The notes beneath the pieces are model-generated. The model was given only the letters and a program-made list of their open reading frames with translations. It had not been told where the DNA came from and did no database searches. Positions 45,579 through 54,352 of a stretch of 64,000 bases of DNA are shown piece after piece. Both the position numbers and the translations under genes were made by a program. The stretch is from Streptomyces roseolus (GTDB lineage: Bacteria; Actinomycetota; Actinomycetes; Streptomycetales; Streptomycetaceae), in contig NZ_BMTV01000003.1 of assembly GCF_014649855.1 (NCBI RefSeq), forward strand, positions 309,267 through 373,266. The letters are read 5' to 3'. Numbering within the stretch: position 1 is the first letter of the stretch; each line of letters opens with the position of its first letter.

Positions 45579-48500
45579 CTACCACCAGCGTCGCGAGTAC
45601 CAGTTCCGCTTGCGGTGGGAGGCGGGCTTGTACGTGGCGTGACGGCCGCTTCCCGGGAGCCATCGTCGCAGCCCGGCCTTGAGTCCCCATCTGCCGATGG
45701 CGCCGAGAGCCGCGCCGCCTCCTCCGAAGCCCGCGGCGCCGGAGATGCCGGCCCACATGATCTCGCTTCGGGTGGACCTGCGGTTTCCCGCCCACTGAGC
45801 GCCCGCGCTGGCGGCTCCGCCGGCGATGACCGCGCAGGCGGCAGCGGCTGTTCCGAAGGTCACGAGCCCACAGCCGACGCCGGTGAGGCCACCGGCGATC
45901 CAGACGCGGTTCCTCTTGACCCAGCGTCCGACGCCGCTGCGCTTGAAGCGCTTCCACTTCTTCTTGAACCAGCCCCACTTGCCGTCGAGGTCGTAGCTGT
46001 TGAGCGGGTCCGCGTGGACGTAGTCGTAGGCGTTCGCGTTTCCGCCGTAGACGGGGTCGAGGGAGAGGAAGCGGCCGGTGGCCGGGTTGTAGAGCCGGAC
46101 GCCCATGAGGGTGAGGCCGGTGAGGGTCTCCGTGGAGCGCTGCTTGGCGCCGAGCCAGTTGTAGCGCGTGGCGGGCTGACCGGCGCGGGGGTTGCCGTAC
46201 TCGTCGCTGTCGAGGGCGGCGGGTGCCTGGCTGGTGTCCAGCGGGAGCTGGAGCGCTACGTCTCCGTGGATGGTGTGAGCTGCAGGACGGTGTCGCCGGT
46301 CTTGCCGGTGGTGGCGGCGAGGTCGCCCGAGGCGGATTCGACGTTGCGTGTGAGGGCGCCGGTGGCGGTGTCCTCCACGATCCAGCGGGGGTTGTCGCCG
46401 TCGCCGTCGTAGTGGTTCGGCTTGGAGCCCGTCTGGGTCCAGGTGCTGCCGTTGCCGGTCTCGGTCTTGAAGGACCGGAAGCGGCGGGCGGCGTCGAGCT
46501 GCCAGGTCCGCCGGGTGCCGTTGGCGGTCTGCTGGTGGACGAGGTCGTTGGTGTAGTAGCCGACCGTCCCGCTGCCGGGGACCGAGGTGGTCCGGCCGAA
46601 GGCGTCGTAGACGTAGCCGGTGTCGACGAGGCGGTCGGCGCTGTCGTAGGTGTGGCTGGTGGTGGTGCCTCCGGTGGTGGGGCAGTCGGCGCCGGGGGTG
46701 CCCGTCGCGCGTGCGAGGGACTTGCGGTTGGTGCGGTTGTCGAAGGTGTAGGTCCGCTTGGTGCAGACGGTGTCGGTGGTGTCTTCGACGGTGGTCAGGC
46801 GGCCGGTCGCGTCGTAGCCGTACTTCTGGTCGGACCAGCCCGCGTGAGTGGTGACCTGACCGTGGACGGATTCGGTCACGGTGTCCGCGTAGACGATCGC
46901 GCCGTCGCTGTCACGCGTGTAGGTGCGCTTGAGCTGGCTGCCGGTGGTGTCCTCGGTGCTGGTGAGGGTGTAGCCGCCGGGCAGCTTCTCCGTCGCGACG
47001 GAGCCGTCCGCGTCATAGGCCGCCTGGAAGACGCCGGCGATGGAGTCCGTGGTCCTGGTGGCCAGGCCGCGGGGCTCGGCCGTGTGGTCGTAGGTGTAGG
47101 TGACGGTCGAGGGCGCGTTGTCCGTGACCTTCACCGGCCGGTTCAGCAGGTCGTACTCGGTGGTGGTCACGCCGTCGTCGGCGTCCGTGTAGGACGTCTG
47201 GCGGCCGAGCTTGTCGTACGCCTTGGTGATGGTGCCCCCGGTCGGGGAGACCGTCCTGACGATGCGCCCGGTGGCCGGGTCGTACTCGTTGGTCGACTCC
47301 GGTACCGCCTGGCCGATCCCGCCGGTGACGGCGACCTTGGTGGCGCGGCCGGCGTTGTCGTAGGTGGTCGTGGTGGTGCGGGTGCTGCCGTTGGCGGTCT
47401 CGGAGACCTTGGCGGGGCCGCCCCACCAGCTGTACTCGGTGGTGGTGGTCGGCAGCTGGGTGGGGTTGGAGCCGCCGCCGGTGATGGCGCCGGCGGGTCC
47501 GGTGGAGCAGACCAGGTCGGCCCACTCGGGGCGGCCCTGGCAGGTGCCGGTGCCGGTCGCGGACCAGTACGTGGTCACGCGGGTGCCCGCGTCGGTGCCG
47601 GTGGCTCCGGGCAGCCGCTGCTTGATGACGCGGCCCTGGGCGTCGTACTCGGTGGTCTCGGTGATCGAGAGACCACCGGGGTCCTTGATCGTCTGGGTGG
47701 GCATGCCCTTGGCCCAGTCGTACACGGTCTGGGTGGTGCGGGTCTCGCCGTGGATGCCGGGGTGCTCGCGCACCTCCGCTCCGGTGGTGACCTTGGTGAT
47801 CTGGTCCTTGACCTTGGCCGTGCCGTCGGTGGGACGTCCGGCGTCGTACTCGTTGACCTTCCGGGAACGGGCGGTCACCGACGTGCCGGCGGAGACGAGC
47901 GTCGTCGTTCCGGACTTCAGGTCGGCGGTGAGCTCGATCCGGCGCAGGGGGCCGAGCTCCTCCAGTTCACGCATGCCGGTGCCGTCGTAGACCGACTTGA
48001 TGGCCAGCAGGTCGGCCCGGTCGGCGCTGGTGAGCAGGCCGATGCCGAGCTCGGACTGGGCGGCCTTGTCGGCGGCGCCGATGCCCAGGGCGATGGCGCG
48101 GTTGCCGGCGGACAGTTCGCGGACGGTGTTGCCGAAGCGGTCGTACTCCGTGGTGGTGATGTGGCCGCCGGGCGTGGCGCTGTTCACCGAACGGCCGGAG
48201 ACGCCCATGTACGTGACCTCGGCGCGGGTGTACGAGCCGGAGGTCAGTGCGCTGCCGTCGTGGGAGGCGGGTACGGCGTCGGCGGGGAAGACGGCGGTCG
48301 CGTCGGTCGGGGCGTCCAGCTGTCCCCAGGCCTTCACGTCCGCCGCGCCCATCTTGTAGGGGGCGGTGGTGCCGGTCAGCGGCACGTCGTACACGACCGA
48401 GGCGGACGCGGTGCCGGACTCGACGTCCTTGGTGCCCTGCTGGAGGCCGGAGCGGGACGTCTTGAGGAGCATGCCGTCACCGGCGGTGGCGGCGTTGCCG

Positions 48501-48964
48501 GCCTTGCCGTAGGTCAAGGTCCAGGGCAGTTCCCCTGCGGGGGTCAGGCCGGTGACCCGGCCCGCTGCGTCGTAGGCGTACTCGGTCTTCAGGGAGGGGC
48601 TGATCTGCGGGTTCCATGCCTGGCGCAGTCGGCCGGACGCGTCGTAGGCGTACGTCTGCACGGCCTTGGAGGTGGCCGCTGCGGCACCGGGCTCGGTGGA
48701 CCACAGCCGGATCTCCTTCACCTGGCCGGCGAAGTCACCGAAGGTAGTGTCGGTACCCGTGGTGGTGGTGGCGTAGACGAACTCCAGTGCCCGGCAGCCC
48801 TTGGTCGCCGGGGTCGCCGTACACGTGGCCGCGGTCGCGGCGGAGGTGGGGGCGATGACCCGCTTGGGCCGGGACAGCTTCTTGGTGTCCACGGTCACCG
48901 TCTCGGAGACGACCGTGACGGTGATGCGACCGTTGTCCGGACAGCTGCGCCGTTCGTCGTGCAT
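45579..48964 (-). pseudogene. RHS/YD-repeat toxin gene, N-terminally truncated and frameshifted
   Basis: From 48964 the frame encodes a long array of YD repeats (YDASGRL, YDAAGRV, YDRFGN, YDAQGRV, YDNAGRA, YDKLGR, YDATGRL, YDAFGR). It stops at 46256. The expected RHS core continues in a neighbouring frame: TIHGDVALQLPLDTSQAPA, then LYNPATGRFLSLDPVYGG and YDYVHADPLNSYDLDGKWGW. The break is at about 46271-46277, where one C of ACCACC seems to be missing. A tip of about 130 residues follows, basic then Gly/Ala-rich and hydrophobic, with no known toxin fold seen. The start lacks a signal peptide and the usual first ~1000 residues, so the 5' part is lost. Whole RHS proteins are secreted or surface toxins. 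Confidence 0.8.
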
Positions 48965-49001
48965 TGATTTTCGCGGGTCAGGAGATCGGTGACTGGAAGA
49001 C

Positions 49002-49721
49002 TCAGGTCCTGACGGGCCGCGCCGCGCGGAGAAGCCGCCATGTGGCGCGGGGGCACCTCCCCTGCGGACGGGCCTTCTCGAAGTCTCCGTAGGGCACGAG
49101 ACGCGGTGGCAGCCCCACCTCCACCCAGTGGGCGCGCCCCGAGACGTGGTCCCACCCTTCGTTGGGGATGCGGATGTGATCGGTCCGGTCGTCCTTGTTC
49201 TTGGTGGTGATCTGCAGGACCTCCGCATGCCGCCACCGGGCCCTGAGCACGACGCAGTAGTGCGGCAGCGCTCCCCCGCCCTCGCGGAACGGCACCCTGG
49301 CCAGCCAGATCTGCCCGGCGACCGGCCGATGCCGACGAGTGCGGTCCCACCACCGCACGACGACCCAGAAGACGAAGGCGACGGCACCGGCCGCCAGGCC
49401 TTCCGCCAGCGCACGGGCGTTCCACGGGGCACCCGCGACGCGGGGCTCCACCCAGCCCACCACCACCGTCGCGATCACCGCCAGCACCAGGGCCCTGACC
49501 ACTACCAGCCACCAGACGAACATGCGCCCGCGCCCGGCCAGGGCGGCCACCGCGAACGCCGTCAGCACCACCATCCCGTACAGGAAGGCGTGCTGGGCGA
49601 GGCCCTGCGCCCTCTGCGGCGGCGTCTGAGCGTCGAGCAGCGCCGCGAACGTGGCCGGTACGGCCAGGAAATGGCCCACGAGGCCCCACACCATGAACAG
49701 CCCCGCGGCCAGGCACCCCAT
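49002..49721 (-). CDS. Membrane protein with C-terminal MazF/PemK-like domain
   Basis: The 239-residue protein starts at ATG 49721 (GAGGGGGG upstream). Four hydrophobic helices come first (AAGLFMVWGLVGHFLAV; FLYGMVVLTAFAVAALAG; VVRALVLAVIATVVVG; AGAVAFVFWVVVRWW). After about residue 140 it reads GQIWLARVPFREGGGALPHY continuing CVVLRARWRHAEVLQITTK and DHIRIPNEGWD, the SH3-like barrel layout of MazF/PemK. Free MazF proteins are endoribonuclease toxins; a membrane-tethered version is unusual. No antitoxin gene is visible beside it. It lies 37 bp upstream of the truncated RHS gene on the same strand. Confidence 0.65.
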   Translation of the reverse strand: MGCLAAGLFMVWGLVGHFLAVPATFAALLDAQTPPQRAQGLAQHAFLYGMVVLTAFAVAALAGRGRMFVWWLVVVRALVLAVIATVVVGWVEPRVAGAPWNARALAEGLAAGAVAFVFWVVVRWWDRTRRHRPVAGQIWLARVPFREGGGALPHYCVVLRARWRHAEVLQITTKNKDDRTDHIRIPNEGWDHVSGRAHWVEVGLPPRLVPYGDFEKARPQGRCPRATWRLLRAARPVRT

Positions 49722-50030
49722 GCCCGCCGGCGACCCCCCTCTACCGCTCAACACCCCTCCCCGGGAAGGCTTTTGAACCGAAGGATCACCGTAGGGCAAG
49801 GCGAGTGGCGCGGCCACCGCCGCAGACAGGAAGCAGCTCGTTCGGAGACCAGTCGTACTTGGCGCTGAAGGCCACAGCCGCCCAGGAACCCGGCCCACCG
49901 GACCGCACGATACCCAGATCATCTGCGGGTCCGGTGTTCGCCCGGGGTGCGTGAGGCCGCTGGTCGCGGGGTGGCGTCGAGTATCTACGTCTGCCCTGGG
50001 GGACGGACGGGATCCGGCCCGGGATCCGGT
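49722..50030. other. Intergenic, no supported gene
   Basis: These 309 bases lie between the CBS gene end and the MazF-like gene start, both on the minus strand. Nothing beyond a likely promoter for the MazF-like gene was recognised. Confidence 0.45.
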
Positions 50031-50480
50031 TCAGAAGTAGTGCTGGAGCAGGGTGGTGGCGTCGACGGTGCCGAGCAGGTGCGGCTGGTCGTCGGTGTAG
50101 TCGACGACCAGGACGACGGGGCTGCCGGTGCGTTCCATCACGGCGGCCATGTGGAGGGGTGAGGCGTCGGGGCTGACGACCGGTGGTGCGGACGGGCGCT
50201 GGGGCAGGACGTCGGCCAGGAGGAGAGCGTCGGCCCTGGCGCGCACCGTGTCGTCGAGTGCTTCGCCCACGACGGCGGCGAGCAGGGGGTCGTCCCGTAC
50301 GGGGCGGGGCAGGGCGGCGTTGAGGATCGTGGCGGGTGGTACGGCGGTGAGGGGGTGTCCGTCCGTGCTCAGGACGACGAGGGCCGGCGCCCGCTCACGG
50401 ATGAGGAGTCCCACGGCCTCGTGGAGGCGGGTGTCCAGGCGGACCGGGGTGCAGGGCCAGGCCAGGTCACGTGCGTGCAT
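50031..50480 (-). CDS. Paired CBS-domain protein
   Basis: The 149-residue protein consists of two CBS repeats: the first around LDTRLHEAVGLLIRERAPAL and VVLSTDGHPLTAV, the second around PDASPLHMAAVMERTGSPVV and VDYTDDQPHLLGTV. CBS pairs bind adenine nucleotides and regulate transporters and enzymes. Its start overlaps the antiporter end by 14 bases, so it is cotranslated with it. A role as the cytoplasmic regulator of the antiporter is therefore likely, though inferred. Confidence 0.82.
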   Translation of the reverse strand: MHARDLAWPCTPVRLDTRLHEAVGLLIRERAPALVVLSTDGHPLTAVPPATILNAALPRPVRDDPLLAAVVGEALDDTVRARADALLLADVLPQRPSAPPVVSPDASPLHMAAVMERTGSPVVLVVDYTDDQPHLLGTVDATTLLQHYF

Positions 50481-51717
50481 GCGGGACTTCTCCTCCCGTG
50501 TTCGCCTCCGCGCCGAGGGTTTTGTGGGGCGTGGTGCCGGTGTCGACGAGGTCGTCGACGTGGAAGAGGCGGGCGATGGGGACGTCGGTGCTGCTGTGGG
50601 CGATGATCGAGAAGGCGATGCAGACGGCGATGAGCGTGTACGCCTGCTGTCCCTGCGGGATGCCGGCCTGGAGGACGAGCAGTCCGTAGACGACCGACGC
50701 GAAGCCCTTCGGGCCGAACCACGCGGCCACGAGCTTCTCCCGGCGGTCGATCCGCGTCCCCCACAGGGACAGCAGCAGGGAACCGGGCCTGATCAGCACG
50801 ATGGCGAGGACGGCGGCCGCGTAGCCGCCCCAGGACAGGTCGCCGAACAGCTGCGGGGTCAGCAGGGCACCGAAGACCAGGAGGGCGGCGAACTTGGCCA
50901 GCTCCGCCAGCGCCTCTCCCAGCGGCTCGAACGCCTTGTGGGACTCCGGTGCGACGGCGGCGAGGACCGCCCCGGCGGAGAAGGCGGCGAGGTAGGGGTT
51001 GGCGTGGGTGAGGTGGCAGGCCGCGTACAGGATGATCCCGGTGGCCAGCGGCAGCAGCGGCTGCAGCTTGGGCTCGGCGCCGAGATGCGGCAAGCGTACG
51101 AGCCCGTTGACGAGCAGCGGGAGCAGCACGCCGAAGGCGAGGCCGAGGCCGAGCTCCAGGGCGATGCTTCCGTACGACGCCTCCGCGCCGGCCGCGGTGG
51201 GTCCCGCGGCGGCGATGAGGACCAGGACCACCGGCAGGGCGAGCCCGTCGTTGATGCCGCTCTCGACGTTCAGCAGCTCCCGCAGCCGGGCCGGGACCTC
51301 CTTGCGGCCCACGATCGCGGAGGCGAACACCGGGTCCGTCGGCGCCAGGACCGCACCGACGAGGAACGAGGTCGTCCAGTCCAGGCCCACGAGGTAGTGG
51401 GCGACCAGCGCCATGCCGACACAGGCGAGCGGCATACCCAGGCCCAGCGCCCGGGCCGGGTTCCTCCAGTTGGCCCGCAGCTTGGCGAAGGAGACGTGCA
51501 TGCCGTCGGTGAAGAGGACGGCGAACAGGGCGAGGTCGGCGGTCACCGACACGATCTCGCTCTCCGGCGTGATGTGGATCAGGCCGAGGAAGCCGTCACT
51601 GACCAGCGCCCCGCCGAGCAGGAAGAGAAGCGAGGTCGACAGGACGGTGCGGGCGGCGAGCCCGGACAGCAGGACCGCGACGAGCAGTGCGGCCCCGAAG
51701 ACGGCGACGAGCACCAT
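50467..51717 (-). CDS. CPA-type sodium/proton antiporter with a conserved leader
   Basis: A 416-residue membrane protein with about 12 helices from residue 1 (MVLVAVFGAALLVAVLLSG). Its ion site has APTDPVFASAIVGRKEVPA and LLNVESGINDGLALP, including the ND pair. ATG 51717 lies at the end of a leader hairpin; GGGGGA is 9-14 bases upstream. The leader carries the 25-nt element also found twice at 60.5-61.0 kb. The CBS gene is downstream and overlapping. It should exchange Na+ or K+ for H+. Confidence 0.85.
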   Translation of the reverse strand: MVLVAVFGAALLVAVLLSGLAARTVLSTSLLFLLGGALVSDGFLGLIHITPESEIVSVTADLALFAVLFTDGMHVSFAKLRANWRNPARALGLGMPLACVGMALVAHYLVGLDWTTSFLVGAVLAPTDPVFASAIVGRKEVPARLRELLNVESGINDGLALPVVLVLIAAAGPTAAGAEASYGSIALELGLGLAFGVLLPLLVNGLVRLPHLGAEPKLQPLLPLATGIILYAACHLTHANPYLAAFSAGAVLAAVAPESHKAFEPLGEALAELAKFAALLVFGALLTPQLFGDLSWGGYAAAVLAIVLIRPGSLLLSLWGTRIDRREKLVAAWFGPKGFASVVYGLLVLQAGIPQGQQAYTLIAVCIAFSIIAHSSTDVPIARLFHVDDLVDTGTTPHKTLGAEANTGGEVPHART

Positions 51718-51786
51718 GAAGGAAGTCCCCCGATCGGCAGAAAAGACATGTGTCCCTTGCTCGCCGACCAGACTTCCCGGCACACC
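51718..51786 (-). promoter_or_regulatory. Structured 5' leader, copy A of the 25-nt element
   Basis: The element (51786-51762, core CCGGGAAGTCTGGTCGGCG) begins seven bases after TAAGTT, a plausible -10 box. Within the leader GGAAGTC (51777-51771) can pair with GACTTCC (51727-51721), and GTCGGC (51769-51764) with GCCGAT (51738-51733). The second arm ends four bases before the ATG, so the fold can mask or expose the ribosome site of the antiporter. The element is identical in copies B and C. Confidence 0.7.
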
Positions 51787-52057
51787 ACGAGGAAACTTAC
51801 ACCTTCCCTACGCGGCATTGACAGAACCTTGACGCGCACGAAATCCCGGCCCTGGTTGCCGAGATCCGGCAATCACAACAAGGGGAGGGATCTTCTTACT
51901 ACGCCACCCCGAGCCGGGCAGCTCCCCCGCGGATGCGGTGTCCGTACAGGTCGCCGGAAAGACCGGTCGGCGACGGTCGAGTCGACTCTGGAGCCCGTAC
52001 GGCTCTGTCGGGCACGGCCGCGCAAGGGCGGTCGTGGTGCACGGCCAGGACCTGAGC

Positions 52058-52282
52058 TCATGCGTCCGCGCGGAACAGACTGATGCCACCGTTGACAAAC
52101 AACTGCACGTACCCACATGACCAGCAGATCAGCCCGGTGGCCGACTCGTTCGCCCACGCGAGGTTGAAGAACTCCATCCCCGTGCTGTTGAGCTTCACCT
52201 CGCGCTCCCGGAAAACATCACCCCCGCACGTCAGGCAGCGAATCTCCCGGTTGCCGATCCGCGCGCGTACAGGCTTGGCCAT
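52058..52282 (-). CDS. Small zinc-ribbon protein
   Basis: The 74-residue protein has two CxxC knuckles, CLTCGG near the start and CWSCGY later, with a beta-rich middle (FREREVKLNSTGMEFFNLAW). This is the pattern of small zinc-ribbon proteins of unknown role in Streptomyces. ATG 52282 has GGGGGA just upstream. It is upstream of the antiporter leader by 270 bp on the same strand. Function unknown. Confidence 0.75.
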   Translation of the reverse strand: MAKPVRARIGNREIRCLTCGGDVFREREVKLNSTGMEFFNLAWANESATGLICWSCGYVQLFVNGGISLFRADA

Positions 52283-52719
52283 GGCTCCCCCTTCACTTCC
52301 GTGATTCGGCAGCGGTTTGGCCGCCGCTCTGCGCCGTTTGCCATTGTGCGGCGGGGGCAGGAGCAGCCGCCTTGCCATCGGTCGGCAGTCTTGTCGCCTG
52401 GCCGATGCCGACCCCGCCGCTCCCCTGGGCCTGCCTCGATATGACGGGGTAACTGGGCGGCTGCTCCAAGGACTGCGGAGCCGGGTTCGCCGTCGGCCAC
52501 CGGCTGCCACCGGGCCGGGCACCGCTCTCGATCTGGCAGTAGTCCGGCGTCCGAGGCCACCGCGCCGGCGAAACCGACGGGTCCGGACGTCAGAAAATCA
52601 TGAACGGACCCGGCCACGCTCAACCAAACGCACGCCCCAGGAATCCACCACCAGTCTCGGAAGGCATCCGGTCGGGCGAAGGCCGGCAGCGCGACTCTTG
52701 CTCCTGACCGGATCTCGGG
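52283..52719. other. Intergenic beside IS element, nothing recognised
   Basis: About 440 bases between the zinc-ribbon gene and the IS5 element. No family-like frame, repeat or RNA was recognised. Confidence 0.45.
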
Positions 52720-53616
52720 GCTTACTGATCGTTTCGGAAGGAGGTTCGCAGGCGGCGGAGGCATATCAGGCCGCAGGCCGGCTCGAGCAGGCCGTGGTGG
52801 AGAGCGGCGCGTCGTTCGTAGCGGGTGCGGAGCCGCTTGAACTGGTGCAGCCAGGCGAGAGTGCGCTCGACTACCCCGCGCACCTTGCCCAGTCCGGAGC
52901 CGTGGGCTACGCCACGTCGTGCGATCAGCGGCTTGATGCCGCGCTTCCACAGCAGACGACGGTACTTGTCGAAGTCGTAGCCCGGGTCCGCGTACAACCG
53001 CCGGGGGCTGCGGCGGGGGCGTCCCCGCAGTCCCCGGATCGCGGGGACGGCGTCCAGCAGAGGCAGGAGCTGGGTGACGTCATGTCGGTTGCCGCCGGTG
53101 AGCGTGGCGGCGAGTGGGGTTCCGTGGCGGTCGACGATGAGATGGCGCTTGGATCCAGGACGGGCGCGGCCGACAGGCAAGGGCCCGACGTGATTTCCCC
53201 TTTGAGGGCCCGAACATGTGACCCGTCCACGGAGCAGTCCTCCAAGTCCAGCAAGCTGGCGCGGCGGAGCTCGGCCAAGAGGACGGCGTGCAGACGCGGC
53301 CACGCCGGCCTCGGTCCAGTCCCGTAGCCGGCGCCAGGTTGTCACCCCGGAGCAGCCCACGGTCTCCGAGGGGACATCCCGCCACGCGACACCGGTTCTC
53401 AGCACGGACACGACGCCAGCGAGCGCCACTCGGTCGGAAACACGCGGCCGCCCGGGGTGGCGACGGCTGCGTTCGGGGGCGGGCGGCAGCAGCGGGGCCA
53501 CCCGCTCCCACAGGTCGTCAGGAACAAGATCAGCACGCGCGACGGACACTCTGCCGACCGAGACCGTCGGGCGTAAGGCGCCCGTAGCCCAACTCATCCT
53601 GAAGTGATCAGCGAGC
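52720..53616. mobile_element. IS5-family insertion sequence, about 0.9 kb
   Basis: Imperfect terminal inverted repeats are visible: GCTTACTGATC at 52720-52730 and, on the other strand, GCTCGCTGATC from 53616-53606 (9 of 11 identical), with further matches inward (14 of 19 over 52725-52743 against 53611-53593). Length and transposase type fit the IS5 superfamily. No clean target duplication could be confirmed by eye. A solo copy of the right end lies at 56131-56149. Confidence 0.75.
52722..53549 (-). pseudogene. IS5-family transposase with two frameshifts
   Basis: The N-terminal block (VARADLVPDDLWERVAPLLP, TTWRRLRDWTEAGV) and the C-terminal block (GSKRHLIVDRHGTPLAATLT, YADPGYDFDKYRRLL, VVERTLAWLHQFKRL) share one frame. 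The piece between, LLDLEDCSVDGSHVRALKG with the first catalytic Asp, is in another frame. Frame changes lie near 53312 (GTGG before WPRLHAVLL) and near 53200 (G-run in ALKGG). GTG 53549 is the likely start. Either the copy is dead or indels were introduced in sequencing; IS5 members do not normally need two shifts. Confidence 0.75.
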
Positions 53617-53676
53617 AAGGTACCGCTCGCCTCGCCTGGTTCGGCACTGGGAGATCTTGGTGAGCCTTCTCGCCCC

Positions 53677-54228
53677 CTACGAGGCAGCTTGAGCGTCGTT
53701 GGCTTCGAAGACCGTGCCGGTGGCACACGGCTTGCCGTCGAACCGGTCGGAGTCTCCTCCGCCCAGCCCGACCTTGTCGCCTTCCCGGGCGAAGAGTTTG
53801 CCGTCGGCGTCGTACACGACGGCCTTGCCCTCCACTTCGCGGACCGACCAGCCGTGACCCCAGGCAACAGCTGTCGGCTTGTCGCTCTTGGCGGTGGTCA
53901 CCGCGATGCAGTTGTCGTCCGTGACGACGAGAGTCCCTGAGAGGTGGGCGTAGAGGCCGGGGAACTTGTCACTCGCACCACGTGTGATGATCTTCGTGGC
54001 GGACTTCTCGTTCGCGGTGACCGGCGAGTCGGCGTTCGCGGCCTTCACCGGTGCGGGGTCTTCCGCCTTCTTGTTCTCCGTGCCGGCTCCTCCGCACGCG
54101 GTGATCGCGGCAGCGAGGAGCAGGAAACCCGCGAAGGCAGTGATGCCACGGAGTACGGGGCTTCGCCTCTGTCCCGCCCCCCACGTGTCGTGGGCTGCCT
54201 CGGCGTGTCGATCGCGGTTCTCGGGCAT
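53677..54228 (-). CDS. Secreted lipoprotein, CO unknown function
   Basis: The 183-residue protein has a basic N-terminus, a hydrophobic helix GITAFAGFLLLAAAITACGG with a lipobox (ITAC), and an Ala/Pro/Lys-rich linker. The folded part includes KIITRGASDKFPGLYAHLSG, TLVVTDDNCIAVTT and WSVREVEGKAVVYDADG. The pattern of 'G.L...DNCI.V' is seen in small Streptomyces lipoproteins of unknown role. ATG 54228 follows AAGGAG at eight bases. It lies between the IS element and the protease gene on the same strand. No enzymatic residues are evident. Confidence 0.72.
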   Translation of the reverse strand: MPENRDRHAEAAHDTWGAGQRRSPVLRGITAFAGFLLLAAAITACGGAGTENKKAEDPAPVKAANADSPVTANEKSATKIITRGASDKFPGLYAHLSGTLVVTDDNCIAVTTAKSDKPTAVAWGHGWSVREVEGKAVVYDADGKLFAREGDKVGLGGGDSDRFDGKPCATGTVFEANDAQAAS

Positions 54229-54352
54229 CGCATCCGACTCCTTCGATGATGTCGTCAGTCCAAGCACTACTTTTCCGGTGGGACGCGGACCGCACCGTCG
54301 CGCGGGCGACGGTGCGGTTCGATGACGCAGGCTCAGCTCGGCGTGTGTGAGG

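Noticed and set aside
46256..46280. Programmed frameshift in the RHS gene
   Set aside because: No slippery heptamer or downstream pseudoknot is evident at the break; a one-base deletion is simpler.
46256..48964. YD-repeat region considered as tandem DNA repeats or CRISPR
   Set aside because: The periodicity is at the protein level with variable DNA; there are no constant repeats with spacers.
46223..48967. Open frame of about 900 codons on the plus strand over the RHS gene, Gly/Val-rich
   Set aside because: It mirrors the YD repeats on the opposite strand and has no ribosome site; the repetitive look comes from the repeats.
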